Assembly: GCA_903970405.1 (NCBI GenBank) | Contig: CAJCIT010000137.1 | Span: forward strand, 1 to 40,431 | Direction of reading: 5' to 3' | Length of the DNA: 40,431 bases | DNA from: Acidobacteriaceae bacterium | GTDB lineage: Bacteria; Acidobacteriota; Terriglobia; Bryobacterales; Bryobacteraceae | Shown: positions 8,245-15,842 of the stretch, in pieces | Layout: each line of letters begins with the position of its first letter | Numbering within the stretch: the first letter of the stretch is position 1 | The notes under the pieces: model-generated | The model's input: the letters and a program-made list of their open reading frames with translations, nothing else | Databases searched by the model: none | What the model was told of the DNA's origin: nothing | Program-made: the position numbers and the translations under genes

Positions 8245-9801
8245 ATGCAAGCTTCCAGCAAGATCATTCTCGGAGGAGTCCTCGGCGTGTTTGTCGGGCT
8301 GCTGCTCGCCGCGGGTCTGTGGGGGAACCGCTGGGTCAGGACGCAACTCGGCCCTGAGGTCAAAACGCGCGCGGAGCGACTCATCTCCGAACGCTTCGGC
8401 GGAGACGCCCACATCGACTCGCTGGACGTCACGCTCCGGCCCACCCTGCGCGTTGTCGGCCGCGGACTGACGTTGGGGACACCAGGCAGCGACCGGCCGC
8501 TGATTCGCATCGATCGATTCACCGCCGCGCCCGACTTGGCCACGCTGATGGGACGGGAGAACCATCACATCAGCCGCGTGACTATTGAAGGCCTGGTCAT
8601 CGAAATTTCGCCCGGCTTTCGACCGGCGCCGCACGGGCATTCGAAATCCTCCGCCGTGGAGGAGAGCCGCTTTCCCTTCGTGATCGACGAAGTGGTGGCC
8701 GATGGCGCGCGCCTGCTGATCCTGCCCAAGGATCCGGCGAAGCCGCCCGTGGAATTCGACATGCAAAAGCTGTCCTTGCATTCGGTGGGCGTCGGCCAGC
8801 CAATGTCGTTTGTGGCCACGGTTCAGAATGCCAAGCCACCCGGCCTCATTCAAACCCAAGGCAAGTTCGGTCCGTGGCAAAGGGACGCTCCGCGGCAAAC
8901 GCCTCTCGCAGGCCACTACACATTCAGGGATGCCGATCTATCGGTTTTCAAGGGCATTTCGGGAACCCTTTCGTCGGAAGGCGACTACATCGGCGTGCTC
9001 GAAACCATTAAGGTCAAGGGCGTCACGGACACGCCAAATTTCATGGTCTCCACCGGCCGGCATCCGGTGGCCCTGCACACTGATTTTGAGGCCACTGTCG
9101 ACGGAACGAACGGCAACACCGATCTCCATCCAGTAGACGCAAAGTACCTTCAAACGGAATTTGTGTGCCGCGGCGCCGTGGAAGGGCAGCCCGGGACCAA
9201 AGGCAAGTTCGTCAAGCTTCACGTTGTCACGAAGCGCGCGCGCATGGAGGATCTGCTGCGCCTCTGTGTCCGGTCGGAGAAGCCGTTTCTCAGCGGCCCA
9301 ACCGCCTTCCAGACCGATTTCGTGCTCCCGCCCGGGAAAGAGGAAGTGATGCAAAAGCTGCAACTGCGAGGCGCGTTTTCAATCGACGGCGCGCAATTCA
9401 ACAACCCTCACATTCAGGATCGTCTTGAGGCGCTGAGCCGCCGCAGCCGTGGCATCGTCAAACCGGAAGCGGAAGCGCATGAGACCGTCACTTCCGATTT
9501 TCACGGCCAGATCGCGCTGAACGCCGGAACGGCAACGTTTCATGACTTGACATTCGGGGTGCCGGGAGCGCAGATCGAGCTGAGCGGCACCTATGGCATC
9601 GCGAACGAAGCGATTGACATGCACGGTTCGGCGCGTTTGGAAGCGCACCTTTCGCAGATGGTTGGCGGATTCGGCTCGGTCCTGCTGAAACTTGCCGATC
9701 CCTTCTTCGCGAGGCACGGCGCCGGCACCTATCTACCCATCAGTATTACGGGGACACGCGAGGATCCGAAATTCGGTTTGGATTTCCGCCACAAGGAGTA
9801 G
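8245..9801 (+). CDS. AsmA-like envelope protein
   Basis: The protein has 518 residues. One N-terminal transmembrane helix (IILGGVLGVFVGLLLAAGLW, residues 7-26) is followed by a long beta-rich periplasmic region: TLRVVGRGLTLG, DFEATVDGTNGNTDLHP and a C-terminal HGQIALNAGTATFHDLTFGV segment, then IELSGTYGIANEAIDMHGSA and a GTREDPKFGLDFR ending. This layout, especially the C-terminal segment, is typical of the AsmA/TamB-like group whose members bridge the envelope or carry lipid. The precise role here is unknown. GGAGAG six bases before the ATG supports the start. The gene stands alone between divergent (left) and convergent (right) neighbours. Confidence is high that it is a gene and moderate for the family. 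Confidence 0.82.
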   Translation: MQASSKIILGGVLGVFVGLLLAAGLWGNRWVRTQLGPEVKTRAERLISERFGGDAHIDSLDVTLRPTLRVVGRGLTLGTPGSDRPLIRIDRFTAAPDLATLMGRENHHISRVTIEGLVIEISPGFRPAPHGHSKSSAVEESRFPFVIDEVVADGARLLILPKDPAKPPVEFDMQKLSLHSVGVGQPMSFVATVQNAKPPGLIQTQGKFGPWQRDAPRQTPLAGHYTFRDADLSVFKGISGTLSSEGDYIGVLETIKVKGVTDTPNFMVSTGRHPVALHTDFEATVDGTNGNTDLHPVDAKYLQTEFVCRGAVEGQPGTKGKFVKLHVVTKRARMEDLLRLCVRSEKPFLSGPTAFQTDFVLPPGKEEVMQKLQLRGAFSIDGAQFNNPHIQDRLEALSRRSRGIVKPEAEAHETVTSDFHGQIALNAGTATFHDLTFGVPGAQIELSGTYGIANEAIDMHGSARLEAHLSQMVGGFGSVLLKLADPFFARHGAGTYLPISITGTREDPKFGLDFRHKE

Positions 9802-9837
9802 GCGAATAGGCGTCAGTCGACAATCGAAACGCCGCGC

Positions 9838-9996
9838 TTAGCGCTTACGTTGACCCTTCTGCAGTTTCTTGACCTTGCGCTTATTCTCGCCGCGCGCGAC
9901 GCCCGCGGCCCGCGGGGCCTTCGGAGCGGCCTTTTTCCGGGCAACGCGCTTGATCTTCTTGCGCTCAGCCTTATCTGCAACGTGTTTCGTGTTCAT
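9838..9996 (-). CDS. 52-residue Lys/Arg-rich protein coupled to PcrA
   Basis: A short gene whose ATG overlaps the pcrA stop codon (ATGA, bases 9993-9996), the classic arrangement for translational coupling. It encodes 52 residues starting MNTKHVADKAERKKIKRVAR, passing through KKAAPKAPRAAGVARG and ending KKLQKGQRKR. About 40 percent of residues are Lys or Arg, with hardly any hydrophobic core, so it should be disordered and nucleic-acid binding (compare histone-H1-like tails or ribosome-associated peptides). It is not a known family that I recognise. In-frame coding over the full length, a proper stop and the overlap argue that it is real, although no homologue check was possible. Confidence 0.6.
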   Translation of the reverse strand: MNTKHVADKAERKKIKRVARKKAAPKAPRAAGVARGENKRKVKKLQKGQRKR

Positions 9997-12509
9997 TCTT
10001 TGACTTGTATACCTGCGTACTTTTCTACGATTTTCTTCAGCCCGTATCCAGGGAAGCTTATTGTTAGTTTCGCATCATCGCCCTCCCCTTCGCGGCGAAG
10101 GACGGTGCCGCGCCCATACTTTGGGTGGTTAATTACGGTTCCAGCCTTAATTCCAGCGGCCCGGCCCGCCATTTTGCGCGTACCCATCGGCCCCGTTATC
10201 GCCCTTTGAACGGGCGCGGTCACCGGCGCCGGCTCCGGTTCAGGCGGCAGAAGGCTGCCCTGGATCGGCCGCGGCGGAGGGTGGGGCCCACTCGGAATCT
10301 TGGCAGCGGGCCTTGCCATCCCGCCCGGTGGCGTCGCAGGCGAGGGGGGACGCGCGTCAGAAACCCCCGCCGTGGCCCCACCCGGCGCGTTCGTTTTCGC
10401 CTGCGCCTTCACAAAGCCCGATGGCAACGGCATGCCGCGCTCATTAAAAAACTGCGCGATGTTCTCAATGGAGTTCACCGTCCGCCCGGTAAACGCATTC
10501 CGCTTCGCCGATTCGCGGACTTCATACTGTTCACTGTAAAGATCCACCTCATCGGTGAACTGCTCGCGGAACTGCGACAGCCGCTCCGTGAGACTCGCCG
10601 GCACTTCATTGATGAAACGCGAGCGAATGCAGGCTTCGGGCTGGCCGCCGCCGAAACGCCGGCGATAGCGCGCCCAGGTCATGTAAAGCCACTTGCGCGC
10701 GCGCGTCATGCCCACATAACAAAGCCGCCGCTCCTCTTCCATCGCCGCTTCCGCCCCGAGCGAACGGCTGTGCGGGAATAATCCCTCTTCCATGCCCGCC
10801 AGAAAAACCGCCGGAAACTCCAACCCCTTCGCGTTATGTATGGTCAATAGCGAAACAGCAGCTTCATTGCTCACCTGATCGGCATCGGCCACCAACGCCG
10901 CGTGATCCAGAAACTCCTCCACGGTCTCGCCGCGCTCTGCCGCTTCCACGGCCGCATTCAGCAACTCCTCCAGATTGCCCAGCCGCGACTCCGCTTCAGG
11001 CGATACATCCGAAGTCAACATTTCCCGGTATCCGCTGCGGTTGATGACGCTATCCAGCGCCTCATTCACCTTCAGTGAGGGGGCTTGTTCCCGCAGATGT
11101 TCAATCAGCCGCACAAACGATTTCAGCGCCGCTTCCGCGCGGGTTGAGAACGCCCGCTGCTCCAGCATCCGCAAAATGGCGTCCCAGACGCTCAAACCGT
11201 TCTGCAAGGCAAACTGCTCAACCTGTTCCACGGTGCCTTTGCCGATGCCCCGCGCCGGAACGTTGATAATGCGAAGCAGCGCGATGGAATCCCGCGGGCT
11301 GTTCACCACTTTCAGATACGAAAGAACGTCTTTTACTTCGGCGCGCTGATAGAAACTGAAGCCGCCCACCACCAGGTACTTGCGTCCGTACCGGCGCAGC
11401 GCCTCCTCGATCTGGCGCGATTGAAAGTTCGTCCGATAGAGAACCGCCACCCGCTCCAGCGGATTTTTCGCGAGCAGCCGTTCGATGGTGTCCGCGATAA
11501 ACAGCGCCTCATTCTCTCCATCCAGCGCCTCATACATGCCGATCTTCGCGCCTTCGCCGGCCTGGGTCCACAGCCACTTACCCTTGCGCTCTTTGTTATT
11601 GGCTACCAGCGCGCTGGCGGATTCCAGGATGTTCTTGGTGGAGCGGTAGTTCTGCTCCAGGCGTATCACCGCCGCATTCGGATAGTCGCGCTCAAAGTCG
11701 AGAATATTCCGGATATCGGCTCCGCGCCAGCCGTATATCGATTGGTCCTCGTCTCCCACCACGCACACATTGCGGCGCCGGTCGCTCAACAGCCGCATCA
11801 GTTCGTATTGGCTGCGGTTGGTGTCCTGATACTCATCGATCATCAGAAACTCATACCGGCGGTTACAGAGCTCGCGCAGCGCCTGGTCATGCTTCAGCAG
11901 GCGGACGGACTCAAGCAACAGGTCGTCAAAATCCAGGGCATTTGCCTGCCGCAAACGCTCCTCATACTTGTCGTAAATCGCGGCCAGCCGGGTCAGCTTC
12001 GGATCCGTCGCCGCCTTATACCAATCCTGCGGGCTCTCGTGGTGGCTCTTGCCATGGCTGATCCGCGAAAGTGCGCCGCGGTACGGCATGAACTTTTCAT
12101 CCAGGCCCAGTTGCTTATAAATCGACTTCACCAGCGACACCTGGTCATCGTCGTCGTAAATCGTAAACTGGCGCGTGAAGCCCGGCCGGATCTCAGCCAG
12201 ATTGCCGCCATCGCGCCGCAGCAGGCGCACGCAGAAGGAATGAAAAGTGGAGACAATGGGCGTGCGGCCGGTGGTGGGATCGTTCAAGAGGCTATTGACG
12301 CGCTGGCGCATCTCATCGGCCGCCTTGTTGGTAAACGTCACCGCCAGAACGCACGGACCCGGCACATGGTGCGCCTCAATCAGGTGGGCTATGCGGTGGG
12401 TGATCACCCGCGTCTTGCCGCTGCCCGCTCCGGCCAGCAGCAGCAATGGCCCCTCCACGTGGGCAACCGCTTCACGCTGCTGCGGGTTGAGACCTTCCAG
12501 AAAATCCAT
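9993..12509 (-). CDS. pcrA: ATP-dependent DNA helicase PcrA/UvrD
   Basis: The protein has 838 residues and is a superfamily 1A 3'-5' helicase used in nucleotide excision repair and replication restart. Motifs in order: Q-motif NPQQREAV; Walker A AGAGSGKT with Lys32; motif II MIDEYQDTNRSQYELM; motif III GDEDQSIYGWRGAD; motif IV EQNYRST; motif V LLTIHNAKGLEFPAVFLAGM; motif VI RRLCYVGMTRARKWLYM. A Pro/Ala-rich linker (about residues 690-780) precedes a C-terminal module, INHPKYGRGTVLRREGEGDD, which matches the Tudor-like domain by which PcrA/UvrD binds RNA polymerase. The length is slightly above the usual 720-770 because of this linker. Its stop overlaps the start of a small basic protein. Confidence 0.95.
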   Translation of the reverse strand: MDFLEGLNPQQREAVAHVEGPLLLLAGAGSGKTRVITHRIAHLIEAHHVPGPCVLAVTFTNKAADEMRQRVNSLLNDPTTGRTPIVSTFHSFCVRLLRRDGGNLAEIRPGFTRQFTIYDDDDQVSLVKSIYKQLGLDEKFMPYRGALSRISHGKSHHESPQDWYKAATDPKLTRLAAIYDKYEERLRQANALDFDDLLLESVRLLKHDQALRELCNRRYEFLMIDEYQDTNRSQYELMRLLSDRRRNVCVVGDEDQSIYGWRGADIRNILDFERDYPNAAVIRLEQNYRSTKNILESASALVANNKERKGKWLWTQAGEGAKIGMYEALDGENEALFIADTIERLLAKNPLERVAVLYRTNFQSRQIEEALRRYGRKYLVVGGFSFYQRAEVKDVLSYLKVVNSPRDSIALLRIINVPARGIGKGTVEQVEQFALQNGLSVWDAILRMLEQRAFSTRAEAALKSFVRLIEHLREQAPSLKVNEALDSVINRSGYREMLTSDVSPEAESRLGNLEELLNAAVEAAERGETVEEFLDHAALVADADQVSNEAAVSLLTIHNAKGLEFPAVFLAGMEEGLFPHSRSLGAEAAMEEERRLCYVGMTRARKWLYMTWARYRRRFGGGQPEACIRSRFINEVPASLTERLSQFREQFTDEVDLYSEQYEVRESAKRNAFTGRTVNSIENIAQFFNERGMPLPSGFVKAQAKTNAPGGATAGVSDARPPSPATPPGGMARPAAKIPSGPHPPPRPIQGSLLPPEPEPAPVTAPVQRAITGPMGTRKMAGRAAGIKAGTVINHPKYGRGTVLRREGEGDDAKLTISFPGYGLKKIVEKYAGIQVKE

Positions 12510-12607
12510 TTGTGAGAACGTGTCTTGAGATCGCGCTACCGGGTAGGCCCAGCGCTCGATTCGCGATGCCGGAGCCCTGTCGACAGCTTAGGGGAGGAAG
12601 CATCCCC

Positions 12608-12616
12608 AGGATACCA
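12608..12616 (-). promoter_or_regulatory. Putative extended -10 for pcrA
   Basis: The minus strand reads TGGTATCCT followed by GGGG. It lies about 100 bases before the pcrA ATG. The same string GGTATCCTGGGG occurs upstream of the TlpA-like gene (15387-15394 region), which supports a shared promoter type. No -35 is evident. Confidence 0.35.
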
Positions 12617-12867
12617 CTCTGCGGCGGAATCCCGCATTCGGCGATGAACTACATTAACTAATTGATACGCATAGACTTATTAGGAAAAAGCTCTTGGCTT
12701 CGCACCATGTACGGGGAATGGTGTCCGGCGGAATCGTTAGCCAATTCCCAGCTTGGCTCCGGTAACTTCACCGGTTGGGCAGTAGCGCCTGAGTCCGAAA
12801 GGGGGCTGAGGGACGGCATTACGGAACGAAGTCGAAGGGCGGCGCCATTGAGATTTGAGCGGACTTT

Positions 12868-12886
12868 CGCCAATCGGAGATTGGCG
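12868..12886. repeat. Perfect 8-base-stem hairpin
   Basis: CGCCAATC, a three-base loop GGA, then GATTGGCG. There is no T-tract on either side, so it is more likely an interspersed palindrome than a terminator. A decayed relative (TCGCCAAATCTCCTGATTGG) lies near 36106-36126. Confidence 0.5.
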
Positions 12887-12929
12887 TTCCCAGGCGCGTG
12901 GCGGCTCTGAAGGCGAGTGTTCACAGGTT

Positions 12930-12945
12930 CTGACGATCGCGGCTC
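12930..12945 (+). repeat. Dispersed palindromic repeat copy
   Basis: CTGACGATCGCGGCTC differs by one base from the copy at 15730-15745. It lies 22 bases downstream of the amidohydrolase stop codon. Confidence 0.5.
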
Positions 12946-12967
12946 GGCGGCTATTACCCGGTCCGAT

Positions 12968-14329
12968 TCAAAACCGGTAGAGCGCTCGCGCATTCTCGCG
13001 CAATACCAGTTTGCCAATTTCCTTCGCCCGGTCGCGTGTGATTTCGCCATCTTCCATCATCCCCGTCAGCGCCAGCCCGAGCGCCAGCCGGTTCACTTGC
13101 GTGTTCGTCCACGCCGTGTCCTCCCAACCGATTGATTCGGTCAGAGGCGAGGCGTCTGATCCAAAGAGAACCTTCTCCGGCGCCATCTCCAAATAGTTGC
13201 GTATGCTCCGCGCCACCTCCCGCGGGTACGCAAAGTAGGGAAGTCCCGAGAGATCGATATACACATTGGGGTGCGACAACTCGGTGGCGGCCAACTGGGT
13301 GTAAGGCCAGCAACCATGCAGCAACACGAAATTGGTTCCGCGCAACGCCGGGTCATTGAACACTTCCTCAAGCTTCGCCGGATCGCCATTCGCCGAACGA
13401 TAGTAGGAACCGATTCCCGCCGCACAGTGAATATGCACGGCCAGCCCCAGGCGTCCCGCTTCCCCGGCGACTTCGCGGAAGAGGAAGTCCTGCAGCGTGC
13501 GGTACTCCTCATTGGTCGGCTGCGAACTCTGCGAATAGAGCGTAAAGACGCGTTCGGCCGAACCGCGCGTCGGGTTACCGATGGAGAGGTCGCGCAAATA
13601 CGCGAGTTCGAATTTCACGGCCACCGCGCCATCCGATTTCCAGCGTTCCATCCGGTGACTGACGAACGTCAGGTATTCATCGAAGGACGGCGGCGGCAGC
13701 GTCAGGCCCGATTCCAGGTAGGCTTTGTGCAGCAGCCGCTCCTCGCTCCCCGCGTAGGCCTTGTGGTCGGGATCGAGCCGGAAGTAGCTCTCGTTGTTCA
13801 GTGGAAAGAGAAACATGTCGGCGAACGGCACCCATTTGAACCGGTCGCCCGGCAGGCTTTTTCCCATCGACACTCGGTTAGCCAGCATGATATCGGTGTT
13901 CAGCTTGTTCAGGACCCAGACCGGATACCGATCGCCATGCGCGGCCACCACTTTCTGGCGGGCGGCACTGACCTCTTTAGTCTCCGCATCGGGCTTCAAT
14001 CCCGCGGCGCCTCTATATCCGTAGAGATCCTGCCACGCAGCTCTAAAGATCGGATTGCCGGGCCGCATCGGCGCCGGGAGAATAAGTTCATTCGACGGGT
14101 CGGTTGGGCCGACGTCGGCGGGTAGTGCATCGAACTCATGGTCCGGCGGCTCGTTCGGCGCGGTGACACGCGCTGGATGCGCATGATTATCGATGGCCCG
14201 CGTCTGGGTCAGTTCCGCCGACACGCTGCTATCCACCCTGCTTTCGAGATTTCCGTGGCAGGAAGCGGTGAATAGCGCCACGCACGCCACGGCTGGAAGA
14301 GCGTGGCCAGCTTTGAATCGAGCGAACAA
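12968..14329 (-). CDS. Amidohydrolase-family lipoprotein (metal-dependent TIM barrel)
   Basis: About 453 residues. The metal-binding opening DNHAHP follows the signal region. Later metal-site segments are LAVHIHCAAGIGS, FVLLHGCWPY, NVYIDLSGLPYFAYP and VLFGSDASP, where the Asp is the usual final barrel ligand. This is the amidohydrolase 2 group (decarboxylases, lactonases and hydrolases); the substrate is unknown. I chose the TTG at 14329: it follows GGAGG at 4 bases and gives a compact lipoprotein signal ending VALFTASC. The ATG at 14398 would add 23 residues, overlap the upstream gene by 32 bases and has no ribosome site. Last gene of the tlpA-like cluster. Confidence 0.83.
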   Translation of the reverse strand: MFARFKAGHALPAVACVALFTASCHGNLESRVDSSVSAELTQTRAIDNHAHPARVTAPNEPPDHEFDALPADVGPTDPSNELILPAPMRPGNPIFRAAWQDLYGYRGAAGLKPDAETKEVSAARQKVVAAHGDRYPVWVLNKLNTDIMLANRVSMGKSLPGDRFKWVPFADMFLFPLNNESYFRLDPDHKAYAGSEERLLHKAYLESGLTLPPPSFDEYLTFVSHRMERWKSDGAVAVKFELAYLRDLSIGNPTRGSAERVFTLYSQSSQPTNEEYRTLQDFLFREVAGEAGRLGLAVHIHCAAGIGSYYRSANGDPAKLEEVFNDPALRGTNFVLLHGCWPYTQLAATELSHPNVYIDLSGLPYFAYPREVARSIRNYLEMAPEKVLFGSDASPLTESIGWEDTAWTNTQVNRLALGLALTGMMEDGEITRDRAKEIGKLVLRENARALYRF

Positions 14330-14366
14330 AGAGCCTCCGGTCCAACACCGTTCTTTGAATGAAGAA

Positions 14367-14858
14367 CTACTCAATGGTGACTGGCAACTCAATGTCAAGC
14401 GTCATCGGCCGCAAACACATCTCGCTGTTGCACGCCTGGTAGCGGAGCTTTCCAGTGACGGTTGCCTTGCCTTTCGGCGTATTGGCGGGAATAGAAAGCT
14501 GTGTACGAATGGGGAACGACCCGGTGAATACAGTCAGCTTTTGGCCGTTGACGTCAATCTCTTCCGCCTTCGGGAAGGTCACTTGTTTCACTGACACCGG
14601 ACCGGTCCAAGTCAGCTTGAGCGGAATAATGAATTCATCCTTCGGCTTGTCGCTGTTCACGTGATAGCCTTCGCGGACGGTGATCTTGAGAACTTCGTCA
14701 ATAGTAGCGCCGGCCTTGGCGACAACCGGCTCCGGCGCAGCCACGAAAACGACTTTATTGACCTGCGCCTGCAAGCACGGCAAGAGGAGAGCTATTGCCG
14801 GTAATGCGCGAAGTAGTCTTGATGCCGAGAAGAGATTGGATTTCACCCAGATATTCAT
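14367..14858 (-). CDS. Exported DsbD N-terminal-domain-like protein
   Basis: About 163 residues. The signal peptide reads MNIWVKSNLFSASRLLRALP followed by AIALLLPCLQA. The mature part is a small beta-sandwich: VLKITVREGYHVNSDKP, FIIPLKLTWTGPVSVKQVTF and LRYQACNSEMCLRPMTLDIE. The paired cysteines in YQACNSEMCLRP match the redox-active Cys pair of the DsbD alpha domain (pattern YQxC...xxxC). A stand-alone alpha domain next to a TlpA-like thioredoxin suggests they exchange electrons in the periplasm. The ATG at 14858 lies inside the upstream gene, so the first 104 bases are shared in a different frame. An earlier ATG at 14891 would lengthen the overlap and spoil the signal peptide. Confidence 0.78.
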   Translation of the reverse strand: MNIWVKSNLFSASRLLRALPAIALLLPCLQAQVNKVVFVAAPEPVVAKAGATIDEVLKITVREGYHVNSDKPKDEFIIPLKLTWTGPVSVKQVTFPKAEEIDVNGQKLTVFTGSFPIRTQLSIPANTPKGKATVTGKLRYQACNSEMCLRPMTLDIELPVTIE

Positions 14859-15345
14859 TCTTTGCCACCAGTCCAACGTGGGCCGACGCAATGCGGCCTT
14901 CCTTATCGATCACAAAAGTGGTGGGCAGGGAGTCAACGCCGCCATACAGTTGAGTCACTGAATCATTGCCCAACAGCACGCGGTAATTCAGCTTGCGATC
15001 CGTCATATACGGCTTCACCGCGTCCCAGCCCTCCTCGTCCATCGCGACGCCAAGAACCACAAAGCCATGGTCTTTGTACTGCTGTTGAAACTCGATGAAC
15101 CAGGGGATTTCCACTTTGCAGGGCCCGCACCAGGTGGCCCAGAAGTTCAGCAGCACTACTTTGCCGCGATAATCGGAGAGCTTTACCGAAGCGCCACTTG
15201 CATCCTTCAGCGAAAAATCCGGCGCCGGTTTGCGATCCTGAGAAACTCGCAGAGACGCAGCATCCACGGGAATGGAGGGAGAGCATGCCGCAAGGAGTCC
15301 CCAGGCAGCCAGCGTAATCAATGCCATCGACTTCAAGGTCTTCAT
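14755..15345 (-). CDS. TlpA-like thioredoxin lipoprotein
   Basis: The protein has 196 residues and is a periplasmic thiol-disulfide oxidoreductase. A lipoprotein signal with lipobox LAAC puts the lipidated Cys at residue 21. The AhpC/TSA-like thioredoxin fold has KPAPDFSLKDASG, the active site NFWATWCGPCKVE (Cys73, Cys76), and the cis-Pro loop GVDSLPTTFVIDKEG. The last 20 or so residues (TTSRITGNSSPLAVLAGAGQ) are not part of the fold and are encoded where the next gene's signal peptide is read in another frame. Likely partners are the DsbD-like protein and c-type cytochromes (the window has two CXXCH proteins). A TATCCT hexamer about 42 bases before the ATG may be its -10. Confidence 0.88.
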   Translation of the reverse strand: MKTLKSMALITLAAWGLLAACSPSIPVDAASLRVSQDRKPAPDFSLKDASGASVKLSDYRGKVVLLNFWATWCGPCKVEIPWFIEFQQQYKDHGFVVLGVAMDEEGWDAVKPYMTDRKLNYRVLLGNDSVTQLYGGVDSLPTTFVIDKEGRIASAHVGLVAKNEYLGEIQSLLGIKTTSRITGNSSPLAVLAGAGQ

Positions 15346-15386
15346 TCCTTTCAGCGTGCGCGGACGCCGTGTCTCTTCACTCCCCC

Positions 15387-15392
15387 AGGATA
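15387..15392 (-). promoter_or_regulatory. Putative -10 for the tlpA-like operon
   Basis: The minus strand reads TATCCT within GGTATCCTGGGG, the same 12-base string found upstream of pcrA. It lies about 42 bases before the ATG at 15345. Confidence 0.3.
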
Positions 15393-15505
15393 CCGCTCCT
15401 GGCGTTGGGGCGAATGGCGACTTGCGACGCCGGGAGTAGCACCGCGGCCGCTCCCTAAAGAACCGTGAAAAATCCTGGAGACAAATAGGCCAGCCGAGGC
15501 CTACT

Positions 15506-15520
15506 GAGCCGCGACCGTCA
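15506..15520 (-). repeat. Dispersed palindromic repeat, left part of interrupted copy
   Basis: GAGCCGCGACCGTCA leads into GGGAGC. The copy continues after the AT-rich element as TCAGGGAGCGACC at 15621-15633. Confidence 0.55.
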
Positions 15521-15629
15521 GGGAGCTGTGAAACAATCGATTTGCAACATTTTTACTCCTTTATGTTTCAACAACTTACACTGTGGAAAAGTCGCAAATT
15601 TTGGATTGTTTCACAGCTTCTCAGGGAGC
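15518..15629. mobile_element. Small AT-rich inverted-repeat element with 9-base flanking duplication
   Basis: The direct repeats TCAGGGAGC at 15518-15526 and 15621-15629 flank an AT-rich body. The body has perfect 15-base inverted ends, AGCTGTGAAACAATC (15524-15538) and GATTGTTTCACAGCT (15604-15618), with an additional inner pair TTTGC (15541-15545) and GCAAA (15594-15598). Left and right flanks join into one copy of the dispersed palindromic repeat, as expected if the element inserted there. It has no coding capacity, so it would be a miniature non-autonomous element. A hairpin RNA or a protein-binding site is the alternative. Confidence 0.5.
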
Positions 15630-15659
15630 GACCGGTAGTGTTGCTCCTCTCGTGTCACC

Positions 15660-15685
15660 CGCTTCCTTACTTACGCGCGCGGCTC
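15660..15685 (+). repeat. Dispersed palindromic repeat, variant copy
   Basis: CGCTTCCTTACTTACGCGCG followed by CGGCTC. The first 20 bases match 26395-26414 with one mismatch. Confidence 0.45.
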
Positions 15686-15729
15686 AGTAGGCGCGGCGCG
15701 GTCGTCTTGCGCCGATTTTTTCAGACGTT

Positions 15730-15745
15730 CTGACGGTCGCGGCTC
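15730..15745 (+). repeat. Dispersed palindromic repeat copy
   Basis: CTGACGGTCGCGGCTC is the complement of the copy starting at 15506, so the two form the outer arms of the repeat island. Confidence 0.55.
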
Positions 15746-15842
15746 TGGAGAGTTGGATGCGTCTGTTCGTCTTGATTTTTTTCACACGTTCATAGGCTTG
15801 CCGGCGCGAGGTCTGGCCTATGCTTGAAAAAGAGAAAAACGC

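Larger units (their letters stand above)
12510..12967. other. Intergenic stretch upstream of pcrA
   Basis: This gap of 458 bases holds the putative pcrA promoter element (12608-12616), a perfect 8-base-stem hairpin at 12868-12886 and a copy of the dispersed repeat at 12930-12945. Open frames here (for example 12658-13050 minus) have unconvincing composition. No RNA gene was recognised. Confidence 0.5.
15346..15842. other. Repeat island between tlpA-like and ydeI-like genes
   Basis: This gap of 497 bases holds no gene. It contains nested inverted repeats: CCTACTGAGCCGCG at 15500-15513 with its complement at 15678-15691; GAGCCGCGACCGTCA at 15506-15520 with its complement at 15731-15745; and an AT-rich element with 15-base inverted ends at 15524-15618. 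Two similar T-rich blocks follow at 15703-15730 and 15768-15791 (both CGTCTTG, a run of T, then ACGTTC). The left end carries a possible tlpA-like promoter hexamer at 15387-15392 (minus). Confidence 0.6.

Noticed and set aside
11421..12515. Plus-strand open frame of 364 codons inside pcrA
   Set aside because: It is antisense to conserved helicase motifs; such long antisense frames are normal in GC-rich genes.
12658..13050. Minus-strand open frame of 130 codons upstream of the amidohydrolase region
   Set aside because: No ribosome site, it runs into the 3' end of a real gene and contains repeat and hairpin sequence.
15506..15745. CRISPR array in the repeat island
   Set aside because: The repeats are inverted and irregularly spaced, with no uniform spacers and no cas genes.
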